This document shows, piece by piece, positions 45,334-53,378 of a stretch of 64,000 nt of DNA. The stretch comes from Mesorhizobium sp. SARCC-RB16n. GTDB lineage: Bacteria > Pseudomonadota > Alphaproteobacteria > Rhizobiales > Rhizobiaceae. The stretch lies in NCBI RefSeq assembly GCF_008520305.1, contig NZ_ML703264.1, positions 209,966 through 273,965 on the forward strand. Direction: 5' to 3'. Positions within the stretch are counted from its first letter, which is position 1. Each line of letters begins with the position of its first letter. A program made the position numbers and the translations under genes. Under the pieces are notes generated by a model, which saw nothing but the letters and a program-made list of their open reading frames with translations, searched no databases and was not told where the DNA came from.

Positions 45334-46326
45334 ATGCTGATCTCGCAGATTCTCGACGACGCCGAGACGATCCGTGTCGTTGCCCGCAGCGGCGGGAAGA
45401 CCCGGATCATCAACGGCGCGCGCAGCGTTTATTCGCTGGCGATGGAGGCCGCCCGCACCGGCGTTGGACTCGCCACCCTGATCGAGCGCAAGGGGCTTGG
45501 CGAGACGGTCGATCTCGACGCCGCCTACAAGAAGGGGCGGCTCTTGTCGCCGATCAATCACCCCGATCCGGCGCATCTGCATCTCACCGGCACCGGTCTG
45601 ACGCATCTCGGCTCGGCGGCGACGCGCGATTCCATGCACAAGAAGCTCAGCACCGACGGAGAGGAACAGCTCACCGATTCCATGAAGATGTTCCGTATGG
45701 GGCTGGAAGGCGGCAAACCCGCGAAAGGCCAGATCGGCGTGCAGCCGGAATGGTTCTACAAGGGCAACGGCACCATGGCGGTCGCGCCTGGCGCGGCGCT
45801 TATTTCACCGGCCTTTGCCAAGGATGCCGGCGAGGAGCCCGAGGTTGCCGGGATCTATGTCATCGGCGACGACGGCGCGCCGTTCCGCGTCGGCTTCACG
45901 CTGTCGAACGAATTCTCCGACCATGTGACGGAGCGCGTGAACTATCTCTTCCTCGCCCACTCCAAGCTGCGCAATGCCTCCTTCGGGCCGGAGATCCTGA
46001 TCGGCGACCTGCCTTCCGACATCCGGGGCACGTCGCGCATCATGCGCGACGGCAATACGCTGTGGGAAAAGCCGTTCCTGTCGGGCGAAGCGAACATGTC
46101 GCACACCATCGCCAATCTCGAACATCATCATTTCAAATATTCGGCGTTCCGCCAGCCGGGCGACGTGCATGTACATATGTTCGGCACCGCGACGCTATCT
46201 TTCGCCGACGGCATCAAGACCGAGGCCGGCGACGTCTTCGAGATCGAGGCCGGGGATTTCGGACTGCCGCTGCGCAATCCGCTGGAAATCGAAAAGCCGG
46301 TGAAGGTGGTGGTGAAGGCGCTGTGA
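45334..46326 (+). CDS. gguC: GguC / AraD1-family protein (fumarylacetoacetate hydrolase superfamily)
   Basis: 330 residues. The C-terminal part carries FAH-fold features: VGFTLSNEFSDHVTERVNYLFL, SHTIANLEHHHFKYSAF and GDVHVHMFGTATLSF. GguC follows gguAB in Agrobacterium; related proteins are called AraD1 and are placed in non-phosphorylated pentose breakdown, acting on keto-deoxy sugar acids. ATG 45334 is chosen for the GAGAGGA 6 nt upstream; ATG 45313 is an alternative. Confidence 0.87.
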   Translation: MLISQILDDAETIRVVARSGGKTRIINGARSVYSLAMEAARTGVGLATLIERKGLGETVDLDAAYKKGRLLSPINHPDPAHLHLTGTGLTHLGSAATRDSMHKKLSTDGEEQLTDSMKMFRMGLEGGKPAKGQIGVQPEWFYKGNGTMAVAPGAALISPAFAKDAGEEPEVAGIYVIGDDGAPFRVGFTLSNEFSDHVTERVNYLFLAHSKLRNASFGPEILIGDLPSDIRGTSRIMRDGNTLWEKPFLSGEANMSHTIANLEHHHFKYSAFRQPGDVHVHMFGTATLSFADGIKTEAGDVFEIEAGDFGLPLRNPLEIEKPVKVVVKAL

Positions 46327-46376
46327 AGCGCCAGACGTCAATACGTCATCGATGGTCCTATGACAGGCTTTGACAT

Positions 46377-46829
46377 ATGGTCTTAAGTTATTTGCCTGGC
46401 GCCGTACGAAGCCTTGGCTTCGCGCTCTTGCTCGCGCACGTGTCATCCGTCGCTTATGGAGCCGCGCAGTGCAGTCCCAAATCCTATGGCGAAGCACTCG
46501 GACTTATGAAGAACCGGCTTATGACGTCCGGTTACTCAAGCCCTCAGGTCGAATTTCTGATGCAAAACGCCGACCGGCGAATGTCCACGCTTAGCCGTGC
46601 GCAACTGAACGAGGCTGCCAAGCCATGCGGGATAGACTCAGCCCGAGCCCATGTCCTCGGCTGCCTGGACAAAATCCTGTTCCCCTTGCAAGGATCAAAG
46701 GCTTCGCTCGACGCTGCAAGGCAGACACGCATCTGGGGTAAAACGCAACTCGCACGGCGCGAACTGCTTTTCATCGGCAGCTTCAATGCATGTCTCGGCA
46801 TTGCGAAAAAGCGCATGTTTCACGGCTAG
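46377..46829 (+). CDS. Small exported cysteine-containing protein
   Basis: 150 residues. A signal peptide (SLGFALLLAHVSSVAYG) is followed by a helical domain with four cysteines (residues 32, about 83, 94 and 138) that could form two disulfides in the periplasm. GC is lower than in neighbours and the ribosome-binding site is weak. I do not recognise a family. It stands alone between gguC and the convergent deaminase gene. Confidence 0.55.
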   Translation: MVLSYLPGAVRSLGFALLLAHVSSVAYGAAQCSPKSYGEALGLMKNRLMTSGYSSPQVEFLMQNADRRMSTLSRAQLNEAAKPCGIDSARAHVLGCLDKILFPLQGSKASLDAARQTRIWGKTQLARRELLFIGSFNACLGIAKKRMFHG

Positions 46830-46891
46830 TCAAAGTCGATCGAGCCTGGAGAGGTCAGCTAAAAGTTCTGCATGGCCTCATGGTGCCAGGA

Positions 46892-47986
46892 TCAGCGCAC
46901 GGCGCGAAAATGCTTGGATAGTTTCAGGCCTTGCGCCTGGTAGTTCGACCCGAGATCGGTTCCGTAGAGCGCTTGCGGCCGCTTCAGCATGTGCTCGTAG
47001 ACCAGCCGGCCGACGATCTGGCCATGGTCGAGGATGAAGGGAACTTCGTGGCTGCGCACTTCGAGCACCGCCCGGCTGCCGGTGCCGCCGGCCGCCGAAT
47101 GGCCGAAACCCGGATCGAAGAAGCCGGCATAGTGGACACGGAACTCGCCGACTAGCGGATCGAAGGGCGTCATCTCGGCTGCGTAGAGCGGCGGCACATG
47201 CACCGCCTCCTGGCTGACGAGGATGTAGAACTCGTCTGGATCGAGCACCAGTTCGCCGGCGCCGCTCTTGTGGATCGGCTCCCAGAAGTCGAGGACATCC
47301 TGGGTGGCACGCTTGTCGACATCGACCAGCCCGGTGTGATGCTTGCCGCGATAACCGACCAGCCCATCCTTGTCGCCGTTGAGGTCGATCGACAGGGCGA
47401 TGCCGCCGCCGGAAATGTTCGGCGGTTCGGTGGCGACCAGCATCTCGGCGCGGTGCAGTTCATGCAGTTCGGCTTCCGATAGCAGCGCGTTGCCGGTGCG
47501 AAAACGGATTTGAGACAGGCGCGAACCGGTGCGCGCAATGATCGGGAAGGTGCGCGGGCTGACTTCGAGATAAAGCGGCCCATGATAGCCAGCGGCGATC
47601 TTGTCGAACTCGTGGCCCCGGTCGGTCATGACGCGGGTGAAGATGTCGAGGCGCCCGGTCGAACTCTTCGGATTGGCCGAGGCCGAAATGTCAGCCGGCA
47701 GGGCCAGACCTTCGAGCAGCGGCACAATGTAGACGCAGCCGGTTTCGAGAACCGCGCCTTCGGTCAGATTGATCTCGTGCAGTTGCAGCCGATCGAGCTT
47801 TTCCGAAACCTTGTGGTTGGGACCTGGCAGGAACGAGGCGCGCACGCGCCAGGCCTTTTCGCCCAATCTGAGGTCAAGGCTGGCAGGCTGTATCTGGTCG
47901 GCATCGAGCGCACGCGGCGACTTCAGCGCGCCGGACTGGAAGAGCGCCGAAATGTCCTGATCGGGAAGAATGCCTGTCTGCCGCAA
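46892..47986 (-). CDS. dcd: 2'-deoxycytidine 5'-triphosphate deaminase (long form)
   Basis: 364 residues, the long, duplicated-fold form found in alphaproteobacteria rather than the 190-residue Dcd. Motifs: IQPASLDLRLGEKAWRVRASFLP, SSTGRLDIFTRVMTD, GYHGPLYLEV and the C-terminal VEHYAGF-like FRVHYAGFFDPGFGH. It deaminates dCTP to dUTP for dTTP supply. TTG 47986 is chosen since AGGAG lies 8 nt upstream and the length then fits the family; the frame runs on to 48043. It is divergent from metZ. Confidence 0.88.
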   Translation of the reverse strand: MRQTGILPDQDISALFQSGALKSPRALDADQIQPASLDLRLGEKAWRVRASFLPGPNHKVSEKLDRLQLHEINLTEGAVLETGCVYIVPLLEGLALPADISASANPKSSTGRLDIFTRVMTDRGHEFDKIAAGYHGPLYLEVSPRTFPIIARTGSRLSQIRFRTGNALLSEAELHELHRAEMLVATEPPNISGGGIALSIDLNGDKDGLVGYRGKHHTGLVDVDKRATQDVLDFWEPIHKSGAGELVLDPDEFYILVSQEAVHVPPLYAAEMTPFDPLVGEFRVHYAGFFDPGFGHSAAGGTGSRAVLEVRSHEVPFILDHGQIVGRLVYEHMLKRPQALYGTDLGSNYQAQGLKLSKHFRAVR

Positions 47987-48033
47987 AGTCTGGCTCCTGG
48001 GCCGTTGGTACAAACCTCTTAATGAAGCCGGCA

Positions 48034-48062
48034 ATTGACGCAAGCGTGACGCGGGTCTAAAG
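48034..48062 (+). promoter_or_regulatory. Promoter for the metZ riboswitch leader
   Basis: ATTGAC (48034-48039) and CTAAAG (48057-48062) are 17 nt apart, close to the rhizobial consensus CTTGAC-N17-CTATAT. Transcription would start near 48069, just 5' of the aptamer, which supports both calls. Confidence 0.55.
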
Positions 48063-48071
48063 GGTCGTTAT

Positions 48072-48125
48072 CCCGTGGTGATTTGGCCGGTCGGCTTGCA
48101 GCCACGTTAAACAAGTCGCTAAAGG
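48072..48125 (+). ncRNA. SAM-II riboswitch
   Basis: The conserved SAM-II core is present in order: P1 arm CGTGG (48074-48078), GTGATTTGGCCGG, CGGCTTGCAG, P1 partner CCACG (48102-48106), then GTTAAACAAGTCGCTAAA forming the pseudoknot. S-adenosylmethionine binding lowers expression of methionine genes in alphaproteobacteria. An intrinsic terminator follows 25 nt on, giving a plausible expression platform for metZ. Confidence 0.93.
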
Positions 48126-48150
48126 ACCGTCGGGCCGCAAGGCCGTATGG

Positions 48151-48182
48151 ACCGGTTGCGACTTTTCGCGGCCGGTTTTTTT
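48151..48182 (+). terminator. Intrinsic terminator in the metZ leader (riboswitch expression platform)
   Basis: ACCGGTTGCGA (48151-48161) pairs with TCGCGGCCGGT (48166-48176), two T-G wobbles, 4-nt loop, run of 7 T. It ends 17 nt before the metZ ATG, so read-through is needed for metZ expression. Confidence 0.85.
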
Positions 48183-48199
48183 GTGTCTGGAACAAAGCG

Positions 48200-49390
48200 A
48201 TGAGCACCAAGAAGCGCAACTGGAAACCTCAGACGGCACTCGTGCATGGCGGAACCCTGCGTTCCGGCTTCGGCGAAACCTCCGAGGCGATGTACCTGAC
48301 CCAGGGCTATGTCTACAAGACCGCCCAGGCGGCGGAAGCCCGCTTCAAGGGCGAAGAGCCCGGCTTCATCTATTCGCGTTACGCCAACCCGACAGTCGAC
48401 ATGTTCGAAAAGCGCATGTGCGCTCTCGAAGGCGCCGAGGACGCGCGCGCCACGGCGTCGGGCATGGCCGCGGTGACGGCGGCCCTTCTGTGCAGCGTCA
48501 AGGCCGGCGACCATATCGTGGCGGCGCGCGCGCTGTTCGGCTCCTGTCGCTGGGTGGTCGAGACGCTGGCGCCGCGCTATGGCATCGAGGCGACTTTGGT
48601 CGACGGTACCGATATCGCCAATTGGGAAAAAGCGGTCAGGCCGAACACCAAGCTGTTCTTCCTGGAAAGCCCGACCAATCCGACGCTGGAAGTCGTCGAC
48701 ATAGCAGCCGTCGCCTCGCTTGCCAATTCGATCGGCGCGCGGCTTGTCGTCGACAATGTCTTCGCCACGCCGCTGCAGCAGAAGCCCTTGCAGCTTGGTG
48801 CGCACATCGTCGTCTATTCGGCCACCAAGCACATCGACGGCCAGGGCCGCTGTCTGGGCGGTGTCATCCTGTCGGACAAGAAGTGGATCGACGAAAACCT
48901 GCACGACTATTTTCGCCACACCGGCCCCAGTCTGTCGCCGTTCAATGCCTGGACCTTGCTGAAGGGCCTGGAGACGCTGCCGCTGCGCGTACGTCAGCAG
49001 ACGGAAAGCGCCGGCAGGATCGCCGACTTCCTCGCCGAGCAGCCGCAGATCGCCCGCGTCATCTATCCCGGCCGCGCCGACCACCCGCAAGCCGCCGTCG
49101 TCAAGAAGCAGATGTCGGGCGGCTCGACGCTGATCTGCCTCGACGTCAAGGGCGGCAAGCCGGCGGCCTTCGCCCTGCAGAACGCCCTCGACATCGTGCT
49201 GATCTCGAACAATCTCGGCGATGCCAAGAGCCTGATCACCCATCCGGCGACGACGACGCACAAGAACCTGAGCGACGAGGCCCGCGCCGAACTCGGCATC
49301 GGGCCAGGTACGCTCAGGCTATCGGTCGGCCTGGAGGACGCCGACGATCTGCTGGAAGACATTGCACAGGCGCTGAAGGCCGCCAAATAG
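48200..49390 (+). CDS. metZ: O-succinylhomoserine sulfhydrylase
   Basis: 396 residues of the Cys/Met-metabolism PLP family: YSRYANPTVDMFEKRMCALEGAEDA, ASGMAAVTAALL, the PLP aspartate LVVDNVFATPL and the Schiff-base lysine VVYSATKHIDGQGRCLGG. It joins O-succinylhomoserine and sulfide to homocysteine in the direct route to methionine. ATG 48200 is supported by the family N-terminus, although the ribosome-binding site is weak (GGAACAAAGCG). Controlled by the SAM-II riboswitch upstream. Confidence 0.94.
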   Translation: MSTKKRNWKPQTALVHGGTLRSGFGETSEAMYLTQGYVYKTAQAAEARFKGEEPGFIYSRYANPTVDMFEKRMCALEGAEDARATASGMAAVTAALLCSVKAGDHIVAARALFGSCRWVVETLAPRYGIEATLVDGTDIANWEKAVRPNTKLFFLESPTNPTLEVVDIAAVASLANSIGARLVVDNVFATPLQQKPLQLGAHIVVYSATKHIDGQGRCLGGVILSDKKWIDENLHDYFRHTGPSLSPFNAWTLLKGLETLPLRVRQQTESAGRIADFLAEQPQIARVIYPGRADHPQAAVVKKQMSGGSTLICLDVKGGKPAAFALQNALDIVLISNNLGDAKSLITHPATTTHKNLSDEARAELGIGPGTLRLSVGLEDADDLLEDIAQALKAAK

Positions 49391-49417
49391 GCTGTTTAGG
49401 GGCGTCGTCCGCAGCGA

Positions 49418-50569
49418 TCAGGCGCGCGACGGCGTCTCTTCCAGTTCGGCGGCCTTGGTGCCGATGGTCATCGCGTTGCCGCGCCAGTCGACAGCGCCGC
49501 CAAGCCAGCCACGCGTCCACATCGCCGGCAGGATCAGGTCGCGCGCCATTATGGCCGCGATCATGCGCGACGACAGGTACCAGCCCTTGGACCAGGCCAG
49601 GGCACATTCCGGAAGGTAGAAGGCGGCCAACACGACGATGGCCGTGAGCGGCAGGCTGAAGCCGGCGCTTGCCGCCGCAACCAGCGCCAGGACCAGCGGC
49701 ACCACCGCGCCGGTCAGGATCTCAGGCGCGAAGAACAGCGGGAAGGTGACGCGACGCAGGCGCGCCCAGCGGGCCTGGCGCGACCAGATCTCGCCAAGCG
49801 TACGCTGGCCGAGCGGCTGCTCGAAGGGCGCGGCAACGAGATTGACGCGCAGGCCGAGGCCGTTGACGAGCTTGGTCGCGGCGGCGTCCTCGGCGATCTC
49901 GGCGGCCAGCGCGCGGATGCCGCCATTGGCATCCAGCATCGACTTGTTCCACAGCATGCTCTTGCCTTGGGCAAAGCCAAGGCCGAGCGCCTCGCCGGCA
50001 TACTGCCAGCGCGCCTGCAGCGTGTTGAGGAAGGCGCATTCGACCTCGGCCCAGAAGCCGTCCGGCCGCGAACCGATCGGTGTCGAGCAGACAAGGCCGG
50101 TGTCGGGCCGCCATGCCGCCATCATGTGCTCGACATAGTCCCTCGGCATCAGCACGTTGGAATCGGCAAGAATGACCCAGTTGTGGCGCGCCGCTTCCCA
50201 GCCCTTGACGCAATTGTTGAGCTTTGGATTGGCGCTGACACGGTCATCGCCGATCAGCAGCCGGGCTGGAACCTTTGGAAAGCGGCCAATGGCCGCGCGG
50301 ATCAGCTTGACCACCGGATCGTCGGCATGGGCGACGCAGAAGATCAACTCATAGCGCGGCCAGTCGAGCGCAAAGGCGCGTTCCAGCGTCTCATGCGTGA
50401 ACGGCTCGGCGCCACGCGAAGGGACCACGATCGACACCGGTTGCGACTTGCCGGCTGGCGGGGCGATCGTGGTGCGCCGTTTCAGCTGTGAGGCGGCGAG
50501 CAAAATACTGGCGGCGTTTGAAAGAATGAGTGCGGTCGAAAGCGAGGCGGCTATGAAGGTGAGTTCCAT
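49418..50569 (-). CDS. Ceramide-glucosyltransferase-like (GT21) membrane glycosyltransferase
   Basis: 383 residues. One N-terminal membrane helix, then a GT2/GT21 catalytic domain with VSIVVPSRGAEPF, VILADSNVLMPRDY, DVSANPKLNNC-type segment, the EDAAATKLV acid and the acceptor-side RQARWARLRR, then three C-terminal helices. In rhizobia such enzymes glycosylate diacylglycerol or ceramide, in some cases under phosphate limitation. ATG 50569 precedes the first helix; the frame extends upstream to 50662. Confidence 0.83.
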   Translation of the reverse strand: MELTFIAASLSTALILSNAASILLAASQLKRRTTIAPPAGKSQPVSIVVPSRGAEPFTHETLERAFALDWPRYELIFCVAHADDPVVKLIRAAIGRFPKVPARLLIGDDRVSANPKLNNCVKGWEAARHNWVILADSNVLMPRDYVEHMMAAWRPDTGLVCSTPIGSRPDGFWAEVECAFLNTLQARWQYAGEALGLGFAQGKSMLWNKSMLDANGGIRALAAEIAEDAAATKLVNGLGLRVNLVAAPFEQPLGQRTLGEIWSRQARWARLRRVTFPLFFAPEILTGAVVPLVLALVAAASAGFSLPLTAIVVLAAFYLPECALAWSKGWYLSSRMIAAIMARDLILPAMWTRGWLGGAVDWRGNAMTIGTKAAELEETPSRA

Positions 50570-50669
50570 CGAGATCTGGTCACTCCGGAAAGGCGGCCCG
50601 CACGTGGCCGTTTTCAACAGTTCGACAGAGCGCCGAGTCGCCCGGTTCGTGCACACCACCATTGTCGTG

Positions 50670-50685
50670 TGTCACTTAAATGACA
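50670..50685. promoter_or_regulatory. Palindrome in the glycosyltransferase-apaG gap
   Basis: TGTCA-CTTAAA-TGACA, perfect 5-bp arms, about 100 bp from either divergent start (219-bp gap). TGTCA resembles one half of a Pho box, but the halves are inverted, not direct. Possibly an operator for the lipid glycosyltransferase. Confidence 0.35.
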
Positions 50686-50788
50686 TTCTTTGCCGGCACC
50701 TGCGGTTCAAGGTCAGGCGCGACAAGACGCGCACGTTGACCTGCTCGCCGGGAGCGTCGAAACTCGTCGGATTGTTTTGGAGCCGCTC

Positions 50789-51181
50789 ATGTACCGCGCC
50801 GTGACGCGCAACATCGAAGTGCAGGTCAGGCCGTTCTATCTCGAGGACCGTTCGGATCCCTCGGAGAACCGCTATGTCTGGGGCTATCAGATAACGATCG
50901 ACAACCAGTCGGACGAGTTCGTGCAGCTTCTGTCGCGCTATTGGCACATCACCGACGGCACTGGCCGTGTCGAGGAAGTGCGCGGCCCGGGCGTCGTCGG
51001 CGACCAGCCGGAACTCAATCCCGGCGACAGCTATCAGTACACGTCCGGTTGCCCGCTTTCGACACCGTCCGGGATCATGGTCGGACGCTACACGATGCGC
51101 AACAAGCGGGGTGAGACGTTCGACATCGCCATTCCCGCCTTCTCGCTCGATCTGCCGGGGACAAGGCGCACCGTGAACTGA
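50789..51181 (+). CDS. apaG: ApaG / Co2+-Mg2+ efflux-associated protein
   Basis: 130 residues, single ApaG (FN3-like beta) domain: [44 protein letters not shown] and the C-terminal [13 protein letters not shown]. ApaG mutants show altered cation resistance in enterobacteria; the molecular role is unsettled. ATG 50789 has GGAG 6 nt upstream. It is followed by a double-hairpin repeat before the convergent hslO gene. Confidence 0.93.
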   Translation: MYRAVTRNIEVQVRPFYLEDRSDPSENRYVWGYQITIDNQSDEFVQLLSRYWHITDGTGRVEEVRGPGVVGDQPELNPGDSYQYTSGCPLSTPSGIMVGRYTMRNKRGETFDIAIPAFSLDLPGTRRTVN

Positions 51182-51210
51182 GCGTCGGACGCAGCTATTC
51201 GCCGAAGTTA

Positions 51211-51265
51211 GCGCTGCCCCTCAACCGCCCTTCGGGCACCTTCTCCCCGTAGAACGGGGAGAAGG
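51211..51265. repeat. Double-hairpin intergenic repeat, copy 2
   Basis: Same element as at 2051-2110, 55 bp: small hairpin GCCC-ttc-GGGC and large hairpin with arms CCTTCTCCCCGT and ACGGGGAGAAGG. It fills the space between the converging apaG and hslO stops, where it can act as a terminator in both directions. Confidence 0.85.
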
Positions 51266-51272
51266 AAGGACC

Positions 51273-52280
51273 TTACTGAGCTGCAAACTCTGCCGGATCG
51301 AAGTCGTACTGGGTCGAGCAGAACTCGCAGGCGACGTGGATGCCGCCATCCTCGGTGCTGTCCTTGATCTCCTGTGCGGAGAAGCCCTCGAGAATGCCGC
51401 GGATCTTGTCCCTGGAGCAGGAGCACCGATCGGTGACGGGAACGCCGCCGAAGACGCGCACGCCATGCTCGTGGAACAAGCGATAGAGCAGCCGCTCGGC
51501 GCCGATGGTCGGGTCGATCAGTTCGGTCGGCTCGATGGTGCCGAGCAAGGCCAGCAACTCCTGCCAGGAATTGTCTGTGGGATCATGGATCTCCTCGCGC
51601 GGATCGCCATCGCCACCCGGCAGCTCCGGAATGCGCATGCGCTCGGGCGATTGCGGCAGGAACTGCGCCAGGATACCACCGGCGCGCCACTGCTCGCGCG
51701 CACCGCCGACACCGGGGGTCAGCAGCTTGGCGACCGAGAGCCTGATATCAGTCGGGATCTGTTCCGACTGGCGGAAATAGGTGCGCGCCGCGTCTTCCAG
51801 CGTTTCGCCGTCGAGTTGGACGATGCCCTGATAGCGCTGCGTATGGGCGCCCTGGTCGATGGTCAGCGCCAGCACGCCGCTGCCAAGCAGCATTTGCTGC
51901 GAGGTCTCTCCGGCCGCAATCAGGGCCTCCAGCCGGTCGGCGTCGAAACGCGCATAGGCGCGCAGCGCCGACGGCGTGGAAAAGTCCGCGACCAGCATGT
52001 CGACAGGCCCGTCGGTACGGGTCTGCAGGATGAACTTGCCTTCGAATTTGAGCGAGGTACCGAGCAGCACCGTCAGCACACAGGCTTCCGCCAGCAGGCG
52101 GGCGACCGGCTCGGGATAGTCGTGGCGGCCGAGGATGGCGTCGAGCATCGGCCCGAGCTGCACCGTGCGGCCACGCACGTCGAGCGGACCGACCTCGAAG
52201 GGAACGACGTGATCGTCGCCGGCGTAGCCGAACTCGCCGAGTTTGGGGTGATGTTCAGTCACTTGATGGCTTTCCAACAT
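51273..52280 (-). CDS. hslO: Redox-regulated chaperone Hsp33
   Basis: 335 residues. The C-terminal zinc switch has its four cysteines in CSCSRDK and CEFC, and the N-terminal domain shows VGPLDVRGRTVQLGPMLDAILGRHDYP and QTRTDGPVDMLVADF. Oxidation releases zinc and activates holdase function in the cytoplasm. ATG 52280 has TGGAG 7 nt upstream. It is the last gene of an argD-argF-hslO series on the reverse strand; the 170-bp gap to argF holds a tandem repeat. Confidence 0.94.
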   Translation of the reverse strand: MLESHQVTEHHPKLGEFGYAGDDHVVPFEVGPLDVRGRTVQLGPMLDAILGRHDYPEPVARLLAEACVLTVLLGTSLKFEGKFILQTRTDGPVDMLVADFSTPSALRAYARFDADRLEALIAAGETSQQMLLGSGVLALTIDQGAHTQRYQGIVQLDGETLEDAARTYFRQSEQIPTDIRLSVAKLLTPGVGGAREQWRAGGILAQFLPQSPERMRIPELPGGDGDPREEIHDPTDNSWQELLALLGTIEPTELIDPTIGAERLLYRLFHEHGVRVFGGVPVTDRCSCSRDKIRGILEGFSAQEIKDSTEDGGIHVACEFCSTQYDFDPAEFAAQ

Positions 52281-52382
52281 GACAAAGCTCCAGGGCGCGG
52301 CCATGCGGCCCTGGTGGGCACATGCGTCCAAACGCGCTTGATTTGCGTGATGCGGCGCAGATAGGCATCGCGCCCCCGCAGA

Positions 52383-52465
52383 TCAAGCGCCCAGGCATTT
52401 CAGACGCCCACGCATTTCAGGCGCCCAGACACATCAAGCACCAAGGCACATCAAGCACCGAGGCA
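52383..52465. repeat. 17-bp tandem repeat overlapping the argF stop codon, 5 copies
   Basis: On the reverse strand the unit TGCCTNGGNGCTTGA recurs with an exact 17-bp period at 52451, 52434, 52417, 52400 and 52383 (left ends). The first copy is the argF terminus itself (Cys-Leu-Gly-Ala-stop). Divergence grows leftward, and a degenerate sixth copy is visible at 52366-52380. The TGA is kept in every full copy. Confidence 0.85.
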
Positions 52466-53362
52466 CCAGGCAAGCACGGCCTTCTGGGCATGGAGCCGGT
52501 TCTCGGCCTCGTCGAACACCACCGAATGCGGCCCGTCGATGACCTCGTCGGTCACCTCCTCGCCACGATGGGCCGGCAGGCAATGCATGAACAGGGCGTC
52601 GGGCTTGGCCCTGGCCATCAGCGCCGCGTTCACCTGATAGGGAGAGAAGACATTGTGGCCGCGGGCACGGTGTTCCTGCCCCATCGACACCCAGCAGTCG
52701 GTGACGATGCAGTCGGCCTGATCGACGGCTTCCTCGGGCGAGCGGGTGAAATGCAGCTTTCCGCCATGCGCCTTGGACCAATCGATGTGCTTCTGGGCCG
52801 GTTCGCTGCCTTCGGGGACGGCGACGTTGAGATTGAAGCGGAACCGTGCCGAGGCCTCGAGCAGCGAGTGCAGCACATTGTTGCCGTCGCCGGTCCAGGC
52901 AATCGTCTTGCCGGCAACCGGCCCGCGATGCTCCTCGAAAGTCATGATGTCGGCCATCAGCTGGCAAGGGTGGGTGTCGTCGGTCAGCCCGTTGATCACC
53001 GGAACGGTGGCATTCTCGGTCAGCTCCAGCAAACGCTCGTGCGAGGTGGTGCGGATCATGATCGCGTCGACATAGCGCGACAGTACCTTGGCGGTGTCGG
53101 CGATGGTTTCGGAGCGGCCGAGCTGCATCTCGGTGCCGGTCAACATGATGGTCTCGCCGCCAAGCTGGCGCATGCCGACGTCGAAAGAAACGCGCGTGCG
53201 CGTCGACGGCTTGTCGAAGATCATCGCCAGCACCTTGCCTTCGAGCGGCCTGGTCCGCTCGCCGGCCTTGAGACGCGCCTTTCGCGTCACCGCGTCATCC
53301 AGCATGAAGCGCAAATCGCCTTCGGAAACGGTGGAAAGATCAGTGAAATGGCGAACTGACAT
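52451..53362 (-). CDS. argF: Ornithine carbamoyltransferase
   Basis: 303 residues. Carbamoyl-phosphate loop [14 protein letters not shown], ornithine site [11 protein letters not shown] and GDGNNVLHS, and the catalytic cysteine in [12 protein letters not shown]. It makes citrulline in arginine synthesis. ATG 53362 lies 16 bp after the argD stop, so the two are one operon. The C-terminal codons and stop form the first unit of a 17-bp tandem repeat. Confidence 0.95.
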   Translation of the reverse strand: MSVRHFTDLSTVSEGDLRFMLDDAVTRKARLKAGERTRPLEGKVLAMIFDKPSTRTRVSFDVGMRQLGGETIMLTGTEMQLGRSETIADTAKVLSRYVDAIMIRTTSHERLLELTENATVPVINGLTDDTHPCQLMADIMTFEEHRGPVAGKTIAWTGDGNNVLHSLLEASARFRFNLNVAVPEGSEPAQKHIDWSKAHGGKLHFTRSPEEAVDQADCIVTDCWVSMGQEHRARGHNVFSPYQVNAALMARAKPDALFMHCLPAHRGEEVTDEVIDGPHSVVFDEAENRLHAQKAVLAWCLGA

Positions 53363-53378
53363 CAGGAATGGTTCCGGA

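Noticed and set aside
50670-50685. TGTCA palindrome as a Pho box
   Set aside because: A Pho box has two direct CTGTCAT-like halves; here the halves are inverted.
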